Below, in pieces: positions 26,777 to 35,485 of a DNA stretch of 64,000 nt. Source of the DNA: Silvibacterium dinghuense. GTDB lineage: Bacteria; Acidobacteriota; Terriglobia; Terriglobales; Acidobacteriaceae. The notes below the pieces were generated by a model that saw only the letters and a program-made list of their open reading frames with translations, did not search any database and was not told the DNA's origin. How positions within the stretch are numbered: position 1 is the first letter of the stretch; the number at the start of each line of letters is the position of its first letter. The position numbers were made by a program, and so were the translations under genes. Where the stretch lies: contig NZ_SDMK01000001.1 in NCBI RefSeq assembly GCF_004123295.1, positions 1-64,000 on the forward strand, in the 5' to 3' direction.

Positions 26777-27130
26777 ACGAGCATCAGCCTGACACGAGGC
26801 CGCGTAACCGCGCAACCGCCAGAATGAACGCAATGCAATTCCTGAAAGAGTTCTTAAGAACCGCTGCCGAAATCTTAAGGCGCTTCCTTCACATCCGTTT
26901 CTTTTCTTCGCAGCATGACCCACTCTACGGTTCCCACCTCAACGCGGAAATGCTTGATCCAGGCAGACTTCCGCAGTGTTTCCGGGAAAATCCCGCATTT
27001 CCCCGCTGCGCCTCTGCATCCGCTCATCCTGAAGAGGTTGCCTGAACCCGCGCTGTAACGGGTTATTTACATGCGGCAGTTACGGTGTGCCCAGACCTTA
27101 GTCCTTTACTGGACATTTCTGGAGGAAGAC
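26777..27130. other. Divergent intergenic region with palindromes
   Basis: This 354-bp gap between the phosphatase and the TonB receptor has no convincing gene; a 73-codon frame at 26824 looks non-coding. It holds a perfect 12-bp palindrome GTTCTTAAGAAC (26850-26861), a small CGGGAAAATCCCG repeat near 26985 and a 6-bp hairpin AACCCG/CGGGTT (27045-27064). The palindrome is placed well to control either divergent gene. Confidence 0.4.
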
Positions 27131-29719
27131 TTGTTACACACCATTGGACGCAGATCCTTCACTTGGACCGGAACAGCGGCAACGCTGCTCACTGCCTCGT
27201 CCCTGCTGATGGCCCAGACCGCGGCAGGTGGCTCCATTACCGGCTCCGTGATGGATTCCCGCGGCAATGCCATTCAAAAGGCAGAAGTGCATATCCGGAA
27301 CCGGGCCACAGGCGTCGACCAGAAGCTGGCCACCGACGATCAGGGCCGTTTCTACGCAACCGGACTGGCGGATGGCAGCTATGACATCACCATCGCCTCA
27401 ACTGGCTTCCAGACCGTTACCCAGAGCCAGGTGTCGCTGAGCGGCGGCAAGTCCCTGCATCTGCCCGTACAGCTCCAGGTTGCATCTTCCTCGGAGAACG
27501 TCGAGGTCCGCGCCCTCGCCGGCGACTCGCTCGCCGCCCAGGAAGGGCTCTCTCAGGGTTCGCTCGATACCGAAGCACCCAAGTCTGAAATCGGCAGCAA
27601 GTTCATCCGCGAATTCACGCCGCCCACCTCCGACTACACCGAAATCATCCAGATCGCCCCCGGCACCTTCAGCTACAACTCCAACGGCATCGGACTCGGC
27701 CAGGGCACTACCTACTTCCGCGGCTTCCCGGACGGCGATTACGACATCACCTGGGACGGCATCCCCTTTGATGACACCAACACCCCCACGCATCACTCCT
27801 GGGCCTTCTTCCCCGGCCTCTGGATCGGCAGCGTCGACTTCGACCGCAGCCCCGGCACCGCCTCGACGATCGGCCCCAGCACCTTTGGCGGTTCGATCAA
27901 CCTGCAATCCCCGGAAGTCTCCCAGGAACAGAACGTACAGGGGCAGGTCTCTTACGGCTCTTTCAACACGCTGCTCCTCGACGGCAAGTACGCCACTGGG
28001 ATGCTCGGACCGAAGAAGAATATCGGCCTGAACCTCGACATCCACCGCATGACCTCCGACGGCTTTGAGACCTACAACGATCAGGAACGCGATGCCGGCG
28101 ACATCAAGGTGCAGTGGAACGCCTCCGATAAGACGACTGTCACCGGCTACAGCGGCGTGGTCCGCCTCTACGCCAACACGCCGAATAACCCGCCGCTCCG
28201 CGCCCAGATCGAAAACTACGGCTGGAACTACCTGCTGCAGAAAAACGACCCGACCAGCGGCTTCTACCAGCCCTACAACACCTACCGCGTGCCCACCGAC
28301 TTCGAGTACGTCGGCATTCACTCATTCCTGGGCCGCGGCTGGCTGATCGACGCCAAGCCGTACACCTACAGCTACAACAACGCCCAGTACTACGCGAACG
28401 ACAACCCGAACGACACCACCGGTCTCGCCACGGGCAAGGACAGCTCCACGGGCTTCATCAACGAAACCACCTGCTCCACGCAAAAGAAGAAGAAGTCCTA
28501 TTACTACCTGCCCTGCGCCGTCGACAAGCTGAACAGCTATCGCAAATACGGCGAGACCGCCACCGCCAGCCAGATCTCGAAGTACGGTGTCTTCCGCACT
28601 GGCCTCTGGTATGAGTGGGCTACAACCAACCGCTACCAGTTCCCGTCCAATCCCCTCACCCACGAAGATCAGACCCTCCCCAACTTCCACGAGAACTTCT
28701 GGACCAACTCCTACAACCCGTTCATCGAGTATGAATGGCACCCCACCAAGCGCCTGACCCTCACCGGCGGCGACAAGGAAGCCTATTACACGATGAACCT
28801 CAAGCAGTATGCGGATGACGGCAAGATCGTCGGCGATCTCAACGGTGCGGCCTACACCACCTCTTCAGGCGGCTTCGGCAGCAATCTGCCTTCGGCCGAA
28901 GGCAACTACCGCATCCTGAACAACTGGTCGGCCTACGCGCAGTTCGGCAAGGGCGCGCAGATTCCGCCCAGCTCTACCTTCGACGTCGCCGGCGGCGGAC
29001 AGGAAGTCAGCACATTGCCCAAGCCGACCGAGACGACCACCTACCAGGCTGGAACCGTTCTCAAGGCCAACCGCTTCACGCTCGACGCCGATGTCTTCCG
29101 TGTGAAGTTCCAGAACAACTACGTCTCGAATGCCGTTGCCAACCCTAACGACTCTGCCTACGACCTCAACGAGTACTACCTCGGGCCTGACTCCGTCACC
29201 AAGGGCTTCGAGGCGGAGACGAACGTGGCCCTCGGCTATGGTTTCCATGCGTACGCCAACGGCACCGTGAACAAGGCCACGTACACCGGCAAGGGCGTGC
29301 CCTCCGGTCTGAATGTAGCCGATACTCCGGGCTACACCCAGTCGCTGGCTGTCACCTACCAGGACCACGGCTTCGACCTCGGCATCATCGAGAAGCGCGT
29401 CGGCGCTCACTACAACGACAACGGCACCTATCACAACCAGGTTTACGATGCACCTTTCAACAACGTGAACCTGTTCCTCAACTACACCATCCGCAAGCAC
29501 TCGATCTTCGACGAGTCGAAGATCGGCTTCAGCATCAACAACCTCTTCAACAGCGAAGACATCCTCGATGTCGCCGCCAGCAACAGTGCGGTCGCCGTCA
29601 ACGGATCCAGCTACATCGCCACCACTGCGATCTCGCCTCTCGATCAGCTCAGCCTGACTGCGGCACGCAGCTACATGGTCACCTTCCGCATGGGGCTCTT
29701 CCCCAACCGGAAGAATTAA
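27131..29719 (+). CDS. TonB-dependent receptor with carboxypeptidase-regulatory-like N-terminus
   Basis: An outer-membrane beta-barrel receptor of about 862 residues that imports a ligand using TonB energy. TTG at 27131 is the likely start: GGAGG sits directly upstream and a signal peptide follows (TWTGTAATLLTASSLLMAQT). Residues about 35-120 form a Cna-B/CarboxypepD_reg-like domain (ITGSVMDSRGNAIQKAEVHI), then the plug (FIREFTPPTSDYTEIIQIAP) and a barrel ending in the aromatic-flanked MVTFRMGLF. It lacks a SusD partner. Aromatic- and Asn-rich loops give no clear ligand hint; the divergent phosphatase might suggest a phosphorylated compound, but that is a guess. A strong terminator follows. 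Confidence 0.9.
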   Translation: MLHTIGRRSFTWTGTAATLLTASSLLMAQTAAGGSITGSVMDSRGNAIQKAEVHIRNRATGVDQKLATDDQGRFYATGLADGSYDITIASTGFQTVTQSQVSLSGGKSLHLPVQLQVASSSENVEVRALAGDSLAAQEGLSQGSLDTEAPKSEIGSKFIREFTPPTSDYTEIIQIAPGTFSYNSNGIGLGQGTTYFRGFPDGDYDITWDGIPFDDTNTPTHHSWAFFPGLWIGSVDFDRSPGTASTIGPSTFGGSINLQSPEVSQEQNVQGQVSYGSFNTLLLDGKYATGMLGPKKNIGLNLDIHRMTSDGFETYNDQERDAGDIKVQWNASDKTTVTGYSGVVRLYANTPNNPPLRAQIENYGWNYLLQKNDPTSGFYQPYNTYRVPTDFEYVGIHSFLGRGWLIDAKPYTYSYNNAQYYANDNPNDTTGLATGKDSSTGFINETTCSTQKKKKSYYYLPCAVDKLNSYRKYGETATASQISKYGVFRTGLWYEWATTNRYQFPSNPLTHEDQTLPNFHENFWTNSYNPFIEYEWHPTKRLTLTGGDKEAYYTMNLKQYADDGKIVGDLNGAAYTTSSGGFGSNLPSAEGNYRILNNWSAYAQFGKGAQIPPSSTFDVAGGGQEVSTLPKPTETTTYQAGTVLKANRFTLDADVFRVKFQNNYVSNAVANPNDSAYDLNEYYLGPDSVTKGFEAETNVALGYGFHAYANGTVNKATYTGKGVPSGLNVADTPGYTQSLAVTYQDHGFDLGIIEKRVGAHYNDNGTYHNQVYDAPFNNVNLFLNYTIRKHSIFDESKIGFSINNLFNSEDILDVAASNSAVAVNGSSYIATTAISPLDQLSLTAARSYMVTFRMGLFPNRKN

Positions 29720-29743
29720 CCACTCCCTCCCCCAGCACCAACG

Positions 29744-29774
29744 ACAAGGCCCTCGCATGATGCGAGGGCCTTGT
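29744..29774. terminator. Strong intrinsic terminator after the TonB receptor
   Basis: A perfect 14-bp stem (29744-29757 / 29761-29774, loop TGA) followed by CTGTTTTGG on the plus strand. It lies 24 nt after the receptor stop and between convergent genes, so it may serve both directions. Confidence 0.9.
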
Positions 29775-29827
29775 CTGTTTTGGCAGGACGTTAACGGGAC
29801 ATGGGAGAGCACAGGCAAAGAACCCGA

Positions 29828-29860
29828 CTACACCCTATCCCCTAAACCCTATCTCCTATT
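29828..29860 (-). repeat. TAGGG-rich tract at the 3' end of the LacI-family gene
   Basis: Reading the minus strand the tract contains TAGGAGATAGGG, TTTAGGGGATAGGG and TGTAG in succession. The first TAG is the stop codon of the LacI-type gene. Similar tracts end the genes at 7521, 7649 and 12387. Confidence 0.65.
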
Positions 29861-30944
29861 TCTTCACTCTCTTTTTCTTCCCCACCGCGTCAGTCCCGCG
29901 CGGATACCCCGTCGACTGACGCACCGTCAGCGCCGTCGGCACCCTCCATGTTCTCGGCTGCCCGGACAACTCCTGCCCTTCAGCAATCGAGCGCAACGCG
30001 TTAAACGCAGCACGCGCGAGATCGTTGCGCGACATCCGCACCGTGGTCAGAGGCGGGTTCACGAACTCGGCCAGGTGAATATCGTCAAAACCGATCAGCG
30101 ACACGTCTTCCGGCACTCGCAGCCCAGCCTTGTTCAGCACCCGCAACGCGCCAATTGCCGTCATGTCATTCGAGCACAGCAGCGCAGTCGGCAGCGATCC
30201 AGCAGCCAGCATCGCGTCCATGCACTGCATTCCTCCCTCGAGCGTGTGATCGCCCTCGACAATCCAGTCCTTCCGCGGCGTGACGCCGATCGTCTCCAAA
30301 GCCTCCAGGAATGCAGCCTTTCGCAACTGGGAGGAGCGGTGCCGCAGCGGCCCGCTGATGTAGCCGAACTCCCGGTGTCCCAGCACCGCCAGGTGCTGCA
30401 CGCCTTCGTGAATTCCCTTGCGGTAATCCACCAGCAGCGGCCGCACCAGTTCACCAGGCGGTCCGGCATCGACAAAGACCATCGGCACCCGTCGCGAGGC
30501 CAGCTCTTCGAGGAGCGGCTGCTCCACGCCGAAGGTCATCACCGCTACGCCTTCCACGCTGCGCTCGATCATGCGCCTCACGCACAGGCTCATCCGTTCC
30601 GGATCGTAGTTCGTCGACCCGATCAGGATCTCGTAGCCATTCTCGACCGCGACTTCTTCGAATCCCTGAATCAGTTCGGGAAAGAATGGGTTGGTGATTT
30701 CCGAAACCAGCAGACCGAAAAGACGTGTCCGTCCGGAGACGAGCGCCCGCGCCTGCGTATTCGGAAAATAATTCAGCTCCTCGATCGCCGCCCACACACG
30801 TCGGGCCAGTTCCTTATCAACGGTCGGAACTCCGTTAATTGTGCGTGAAACTGTGGCGATCGACACCTTTGCATGCTGCGCCACATCGCGAATATCCAGA
30901 CGCTTTTCCTGGTTTCCCTGCCGGGGTCGTTTTCTCGTCGCCAA
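29856..30944 (-). CDS. LacI-family transcriptional regulator, probable arabinose regulator
   Basis: A repressor of about 362 residues. The TTG start at 30944 has AGGAG 7 nt upstream; the frame continues upstream but through the likely operator region. The helix-turn-helix (DIRDVAQHAKVSIATVSRTI) and hinge helix (FPNTQARAL) are followed by the periplasmic-binding-protein-like sensor domain (LFGLLVSEITNPFFPELIQG, and SLIGFDDIHLAEFVNPPLTT). It is divergent from the araD operon, and two LacI-type operator-like palindromes lie in the gap. A third lies before araB. This supports a local regulator of L-arabinose catabolism, functionally like Bacillus AraR but of different family make-up (AraR has a GntR-type DNA-binding domain). 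The effector is inferred. Confidence 0.88.
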   Translation of the reverse strand: MATRKRPRQGNQEKRLDIRDVAQHAKVSIATVSRTINGVPTVDKELARRVWAAIEELNYFPNTQARALVSGRTRLFGLLVSEITNPFFPELIQGFEEVAVENGYEILIGSTNYDPERMSLCVRRMIERSVEGVAVMTFGVEQPLLEELASRRVPMVFVDAGPPGELVRPLLVDYRKGIHEGVQHLAVLGHREFGYISGPLRHRSSQLRKAAFLEALETIGVTPRKDWIVEGDHTLEGGMQCMDAMLAAGSLPTALLCSNDMTAIGALRVLNKAGLRVPEDVSLIGFDDIHLAEFVNPPLTTVRMSRNDLARAAFNALRSIAEGQELSGQPRTWRVPTALTVRQSTGYPRGTDAVGKKKRVKK

Positions 30945-30999
30945 ACTTGCACTCCTATCTTGACTGGCCCAGTTTAAAGCGCGTACCTTCAAACTTCCA

Positions 31000-31037
31000 G
31001 TAAACGTTTGCCGAACTAAAACTGGTAAACCGCTTTA
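31000..31037. promoter_or_regulatory. Two candidate LacI-family operators before araD
   Basis: The first site (31000-31011) is G-T-AAACGTTT-G-C, symmetric except for one pair. The second (31026-31037) reads TAAACCGCTTTA, symmetric in TAAA-N-CG-N-TTTA. Both have the central CG step that LacI-type hinge helices insert into. Their centres are 26 bp apart, between the divergent regulator and araD. Confidence 0.6.
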
Positions 31038-31073
31038 GCAACTGTCATCATTTCTCGGGAAGGATTCTTCATC

Positions 31074-31766
31074 ATGCTCGAACAGCTTCGCCGCGACGTT
31101 CTCGAGGCCAATCTCGAAATCGTTCGCCGTGGTCTCGTACTGTACACCTTCGGGAATGCCTCCGGTATTGACCGCGCTTCCGGCCTCGTCGCCATCAAGC
31201 CCTCCGGCGTCCCTTACGAATCCATGACCCCCGAGGACCTGGTCATTACCGACCTTGATGGCAATATCGTCGAAGGCAAGCTTCGTCCTTCCTCCGATCT
31301 TGCCACCCACCTCCATCTGTACAAGGAATTCCCCACCATCGGCGGCGTCGTCCACACCCACTCCGAGTACGCCACCGCCTGGGCTCAGGCCGGCCGCGAG
31401 ATCCCGGCATTCGGCACCACCCACGCCGATTACTTCTACGGCCCCGTTCCGGTCACCGACGAACTCACGCCCGAGGAAATCAACGGCGATTATGTGCTGA
31501 ATACCGGCATCAACATCACGAATCGCTTCAAGGGGCTCGATCCGAACGCAATCCCCGGCGTTCTGGTCCGCGGCCACGCCCCCTTTGCCTGGGGCAAGGA
31601 TGCAGCCGACGCTGCCTACCACGCCACGGTTCTCGAAGCCGTTGCCCGCATGGCCTGGTTCACAGTCGCGCTCAACCCCACCTGCACCGGCGTTTCCCAG
31701 GCCCTGCTGGACCGCCACTACCAGCGCAAGCACGGCGCCAAGGCCACCTACGGACAGGGCAAGTAG
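31074..31766 (+). CDS. araD: L-ribulose-5-phosphate 4-epimerase
   Basis: A 230-residue class II aldolase/epimerase that converts L-ribulose 5-phosphate to D-xylulose 5-phosphate. The family marks are present: GNASGIDRASGLVAIKPSGV near the N-terminus, the substrate Asp/Ser region KLRPSSDLATHLHLY, and the zinc ligands in VVHTHSEYA (H-x-H) plus the later H in LVRGHAPFAWG. Length equals E. coli AraD (231). It is the first gene of an operon with the symporter, a small membrane protein and an isomerase, which supports arabinose use rather than the ascorbate-derived UlaF role. Confidence 0.93.
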   Translation: MLEQLRRDVLEANLEIVRRGLVLYTFGNASGIDRASGLVAIKPSGVPYESMTPEDLVITDLDGNIVEGKLRPSSDLATHLHLYKEFPTIGGVVHTHSEYATAWAQAGREIPAFGTTHADYFYGPVPVTDELTPEEINGDYVLNTGINITNRFKGLDPNAIPGVLVRGHAPFAWGKDAADAAYHATVLEAVARMAWFTVALNPTCTGVSQALLDRHYQRKHGAKATYGQGK

Positions 31767-31830
31767 AATGGCTCGCGCGCTGCACCGGCACCACCGCATC
31801 GCATTTTGTAACAGTTAAGGAACAATACAG

Positions 31831-33558
31831 ATGCACGCATCTCCCGCTTCGCTCCTGGCTCTGTTCGACGGACCAGTCACTCATCAGCTCGCGCGCCTCA
31901 ACGCGGTCGACATTGCTGTCATCGCCATTTATTTCGCCATTGTCATCTTCATCGGCTTCTACCTGAAGGGCTCCGCGAATACCAGCGAAGAGTTCTTCAT
32001 GGCCGGACGCGAGATGACCGCGTGGATTGCTGGCCTCAGCTTCGTCTCCGCCAACCTCGGCTCACTTGAGTTGATGGGCTGGGCCGGTTCCGCCTATCAG
32101 TACGGCATCCTCGCCACGCACTGGTACTGGATCGGCGCCATTCCGGCGATGCTCTTCCTCGGCATCATCATGATGCCCTTCTACTACATCTCGAAGACCC
32201 ACTCGGTCCCCGGCTACCTGCATCTGCGCTTCGGCGATGGAGCACGCGCGCTCTCGGCCATCAGCTTCGCCTTCATGACCGTGCTCATGAGCGGCATCAA
32301 CATGTATTCCATGGCGTTGGTGATGAAGGTCGTTCTCGGCTGGAATCTCAACTTCTCCATCTGGGTTTCGTCGATCACCGTCGCCCTCTACGTCGCGCTG
32401 GGCGGCCTGCGCTCGGCCATCTTCAACGAGGTTCTCCAGTTCCTCCTCATCTGGCTCGGTGCGCTCCTGGTCCCCATCCTCGGCCTCGTTGAGGCTGGCG
32501 GCTGGACCAATCTCAAGCACCAGATCCTGCACAACGTCGGCAACACACAGTACGTCCACATGTGGAGCGGTCTCGGCCACTTCAACGACAACCCAATGGG
32601 CGTGCACTGGACTGGCATCGTCTTCGGCCTTGGCCTGGTCATCAGCTTCGGCTACTGGACCACCGACTTCCTCGTTGTGCAGCGCGTCCTCTCCGCGCAC
32701 AACCTGCGCGCCGCGCGTATGGCTCCGATCATCGGCGCAGGCTTCAAGATGGCCGTGCCCTTCATCGTCATCCTGCCCGGCCTGCTCGCACTCTCCGTGC
32801 TGCCCTTCCACCTCGTCGGTGAATCCCAGGCCGTCGCCACCGGAGGCCACAGCTACAACGAGGTTCTGCCTCTGATGCTCGTCCGCTACTGCGGACCCGG
32901 CCTGCTCGGCCTCGGCGTCACCGCTCTCATTGCCGGCTTCATGTCCGGCATGGCAGGCAACGTCAGCGCCTTCTCAACGGTTTGGACGTATGACATCTAC
33001 GGCGCTTTCATCAACAAGAAGGCCACCGACCGCCACTATGTCTCCATGGGCCGCTGGTGCACCTTCATCGGCGTGCTCATCTCTGTCGGCACCGCGTATC
33101 TGGTGCAGCACGCAGCCTCCATCATGGACTACGTGCAGAGCCTGTTCAGCTTCTTCATTGCCCCGCTCTTCGGCACCGTCATCCTGGGCATGCTCTGGAA
33201 GCGCGCGACAAAGGCCGGCGGCTTCTGGGGTCTGCTCTCCGGAACAGCCACGGCTGTGGGTCTCTGGGCCTGGGTTCACAACGATCCCAAGGCGCTGCGC
33301 TATGTCGCCCTCTCGCCCGATGCCAAGGCCATGGCAGAAGACCTCTACCGCGCCCTCTGGTCGTGGCTGGTCTGCGTCATCGTCACCGTCGTCGTCAGCT
33401 ACATGACCAAGCCCCGCCCGGTCGCCGAGCTCGAGGGCCTGGTCTACGGCGTATCCCCTCTGCCTCAGGAGCATGATGAGCACTGGTACCAGAAGCCAAT
33501 CTTCTGGGCCGGCGTCATCGCCATGCTCTTCATCATCGCCAACATCATTTTCTGGTAA
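31831..33558 (+). CDS. Sodium:solute symporter (SSS family), probable L-arabinose importer
   Basis: A 575-residue inner-membrane transporter of the SSS family with about 14 hydrophobic helices. Landmarks are FFMAGREMTAWIAGLSFVSA near the first helices, YVALGGLRSAIFNEVLQFLL in the middle and GLGVTALIAGFMSGMAGNVS, the SSS signature region with sodium-site serines. Sugar carriers such as SglT and inositol carriers are close in architecture. A start with AAGGAAC upstream follows araD by 64 nt. The substrate L-arabinose is inferred from the operon. A small membrane protein gene follows 15 nt later. Confidence 0.9.
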   Translation: MHASPASLLALFDGPVTHQLARLNAVDIAVIAIYFAIVIFIGFYLKGSANTSEEFFMAGREMTAWIAGLSFVSANLGSLELMGWAGSAYQYGILATHWYWIGAIPAMLFLGIIMMPFYYISKTHSVPGYLHLRFGDGARALSAISFAFMTVLMSGINMYSMALVMKVVLGWNLNFSIWVSSITVALYVALGGLRSAIFNEVLQFLLIWLGALLVPILGLVEAGGWTNLKHQILHNVGNTQYVHMWSGLGHFNDNPMGVHWTGIVFGLGLVISFGYWTTDFLVVQRVLSAHNLRAARMAPIIGAGFKMAVPFIVILPGLLALSVLPFHLVGESQAVATGGHSYNEVLPLMLVRYCGPGLLGLGVTALIAGFMSGMAGNVSAFSTVWTYDIYGAFINKKATDRHYVSMGRWCTFIGVLISVGTAYLVQHAASIMDYVQSLFSFFIAPLFGTVILGMLWKRATKAGGFWGLLSGTATAVGLWAWVHNDPKALRYVALSPDAKAMAEDLYRALWSWLVCVIVTVVVSYMTKPRPVAELEGLVYGVSPLPQEHDEHWYQKPIFWAGVIAMLFIIANIIFW

Positions 33559-33573
33559 GAAGGAGCAGAGAGC

Positions 33574-33786
33574 ATGCGTGAAACCCTCTCCATCTGGTTC
33601 TTTGCCGGTATCCTCTTCGGAGCCTACGGCCTGGTCATCACCATCGAAGGTCTCTGGGAGCTCGGCCATCCACTGGCCCATCCTCCCGTTCTCAACTCCC
33701 TCCACCCAGCCGTCTGGTGGGGCGCCTTCATGTTCATCGCCGGCCTGATCTACACCATCAAATTCTGGCCCAAGAAGCTAGGCTGA
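33574..33786 (+). CDS. Small two-helix membrane protein linked to the symporter
   Basis: A 70-residue protein with two predicted membrane helices (WFFAGILFGAYGLVITIEGL and AVWWGAFMFIAGLIYTIKFW) joined by a Pro/His-rich loop (GHPLAHPPVL), ending in a basic PKKLG. GGAGCAGAG precedes the ATG. The 15-nt spacing from the symporter gene suggests that it works with it, like the small subunits known for a few SSS and TRAP carriers. I do not recognise a named family. Confidence 0.7.
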   Translation: MRETLSIWFFAGILFGAYGLVITIEGLWELGHPLAHPPVLNSLHPAVWWGAFMFIAGLIYTIKFWPKKLG

Positions 33787-33808
33787 TTGATTTTCCACTC
33801 CCATTACC

Positions 33809-33834
33809 CTGATCCCCTCGGAAACGGGGATCAG
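33809..33834 (+). promoter_or_regulatory. Intra-operon hairpin
   Basis: A 9-bp perfect stem (CTGATCCCC 33809-33817, GGGGATCAG 33826-33834) with an 8-nt loop lies 22 nt after the small membrane gene and 28 nt before the isomerase ATG. No U-run follows, so it is more likely an mRNA-stabilising or processing element than a terminator. Confidence 0.5.
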
Positions 33835-33862
33835 CGACAAACAAACAAAGAGATCGGACTTT

Positions 33863-35284
33863 ATGAAAAAGCAACTTACGTTCGGAGTCATCGTCGGCAG
33901 CCGCGGATTCTTCCCTCACCACCTCGCCAAGGAAGGCCGCGAAGAGATCATCCAGGTTCTTGACGCTAACGGTTACAAATCCATCGTTCTGACGCCTGAG
34001 CAGACCCAGCACGGCGCCGTCCAGACCCCTGAGGACGCACGCCATTGCGCCGAGCTCTTCAAGAAGCATGCCGAAGAGATCGATGGCATCATCGTCACCC
34101 TGCCCAACTTCGGCGAAGAGCGTGCCATCGTTGACGCCATCCGCCTCTCCGGCCTCAAGGTGCCGGTGCTGGTGCAGGCCACGCCCGACCGCACCGACAT
34201 CATGAAGATCGCCAACCGCCGCGACAGCTTCTGCGGCAAAATGTCGGCCTGTAACAACCTCATGCAGTACGGCATTCCGTACTCGCTTACGGCGACGCAC
34301 ACCGTCTCGCCCAGTTCGGAAGCCTTCAAGAAGGACCTGGCATGGTTCTCCGCGGTCTGCCGCGTGGTCGGCGGCTTCAAGAACCTCCGCATCGGCGCTC
34401 TCGGCGCGCGTCCCGCGGCCTTCAACACCGTCCGCTACAGCGAAAAGCAGCTCGAGCGCGCCGGCATCTCGGTCGAAACCCTCGATCTGTCAGAAGTCCT
34501 TGGCCGCATCGACCGCCTGAAGGACACCGACGACGTCACGCAGGCCAAGCTCGCCGCCATCAAGGCCTATGTGCCCACCGGCTCGGTACCTGAAGCCGCA
34601 CTGCTCAAGATGTCCAAGCTCGGCGCCGTCATCGACACCTGGATGAAGGAGACTTACTGCACCATCAGCGCCATACAGTGCTGGACCTCGCTCGAAGAGT
34701 ACTTCGGCGTCGTGCCCTGCACCGTCATGAGCATGATGAGCGAGAACCTTTTCTCCTCGGCCTGCGAAGTCGACGTCGTCGGCGTGCTCAGCATGTACGG
34801 CCTCGCGCTCGCCTCCGAGACCCCGAGCGCCCTGCTCGACTGGAACAACAACTACGGCGATAACCCGAACAAGGCCGTCTGCTTCCACTGCTCCAACCTG
34901 CCCAAGCACTTCTTCACCGAAGTGACGATGGACTATCAGGCCATCATCGCCGGCACCGTGGGCATTGAGAACACCTTCGGCACCTGCGTCGGCCGCGTTA
35001 AGGCCGGTGCCATGTCCTACCTGCGCTTCTCGACCGACGACTACACCGGCAAGATCCGCGGCTACGTCGGCGAAGGCCAGTTCACCAATGATCCGCTCGA
35101 GACCTTCGGCGGCGCGGGCGTCGTTGAGATTCCCAAGATGCAGAAGCTGCTCCGCTACATCTGCGAGCAGGGCTTCGAGCATCATGTCGCGGCCAACTTC
35201 TCGACCGTCGCCAGCCCGGTCTACGAGGCCGCGACCAAATACCTCGGCTGGGATATGCACTACCACGCGCAGCCGGAAGAGTAG
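33863..35284 (+). CDS. FucI/AraA-type sugar isomerase, probable L-arabinose isomerase
   Basis: A 473-residue member of the L-fucose/L-arabinose isomerase family. The N-terminal substrate-entry domain (FGVIVGSRGFFPHHLAKEGR) is followed by a catalytic half where the Mn-binding set of L-fucose isomerase can be matched: E302 (CEVDVVG), D326 (LLDWNNNYG) and H342 (VCFHCSN). It is shorter than E. coli FucI (591) and differs from classical AraA. Between araD and araB there is no other isomerase, so it should turn L-arabinose into L-ribulose by non-orthologous replacement. L-fucose or D-arabinose cannot be excluded. A terminator follows 29 nt after the stop. Confidence 0.85.
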   Translation: MKKQLTFGVIVGSRGFFPHHLAKEGREEIIQVLDANGYKSIVLTPEQTQHGAVQTPEDARHCAELFKKHAEEIDGIIVTLPNFGEERAIVDAIRLSGLKVPVLVQATPDRTDIMKIANRRDSFCGKMSACNNLMQYGIPYSLTATHTVSPSSEAFKKDLAWFSAVCRVVGGFKNLRIGALGARPAAFNTVRYSEKQLERAGISVETLDLSEVLGRIDRLKDTDDVTQAKLAAIKAYVPTGSVPEAALLKMSKLGAVIDTWMKETYCTISAIQCWTSLEEYFGVVPCTVMSMMSENLFSSACEVDVVGVLSMYGLALASETPSALLDWNNNYGDNPNKAVCFHCSNLPKHFFTEVTMDYQAIIAGTVGIENTFGTCVGRVKAGAMSYLRFSTDDYTGKIRGYVGEGQFTNDPLETFGGAGVVEIPKMQKLLRYICEQGFEHHVAANFSTVASPVYEAATKYLGWDMHYHAQPEE

Positions 35285-35312
35285 TCCACAAAAACGTAAC
35301 CCAAACAGTCAC

Positions 35313-35346
35313 AGAGGGCCCGCAGCCACAAAACTGCGGGCCTTCT
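35313..35346 (+). terminator. Terminator of the araD-symporter-isomerase operon
   Basis: A 9-bp perfect core stem (GGCCCGCAG 35317-35325, CTGCGGGCC 35334-35342), extended by four pairs including one wobble, then TTCTGCTTAAATCTTCTTTTC. It closes the operon. Confidence 0.85.
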
Positions 35347-35370
35347 GCTTAAATCTTCTTTTCTTATTAA

Positions 35371-35466
35371 GAACTGTCATCCCGACCGCAGCGAGCAGAG
35401 CGAAGTAGAGAGACCTGCGGTTCCCGTACAAACGTGGGTGCCCATGTCTCGATGTTGAGACATGGG
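35371..35466. repeat. Composite intergenic repeat (copy 5)
   Basis: A segment beginning GAACTGTCATCCCGACCG, with alternating AGCGAGCAGAGCGAAG words and ending AGAGACCTGCGG (35371-35420), is followed by GGGTG and a perfect 10-bp hairpin (CCCATGTCTC 35441-35450, GAGACATGGG 35457-35466, loop GATGTT). The front part resembles a dispersed acidobacterial intergenic repeat from memory; the hairpin matches copies 1, 3 and 6. Confidence 0.65.
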
Positions 35467-35485
35467 AGAGCACTACCCCTAATCG

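Noticed and set aside
26824-27045. 73-codon plus-strand frame between phosphatase and TonB receptor
   Set aside because: No ribosome-binding site, no recognisable family, and the region contains palindromes typical of a promoter gap.
27000-27130. Possible riboswitch upstream of the first TonB receptor
   Set aside because: Only one 6-bp hairpin (27045-27064) is visible; no B12-box or other conserved riboswitch core was seen.
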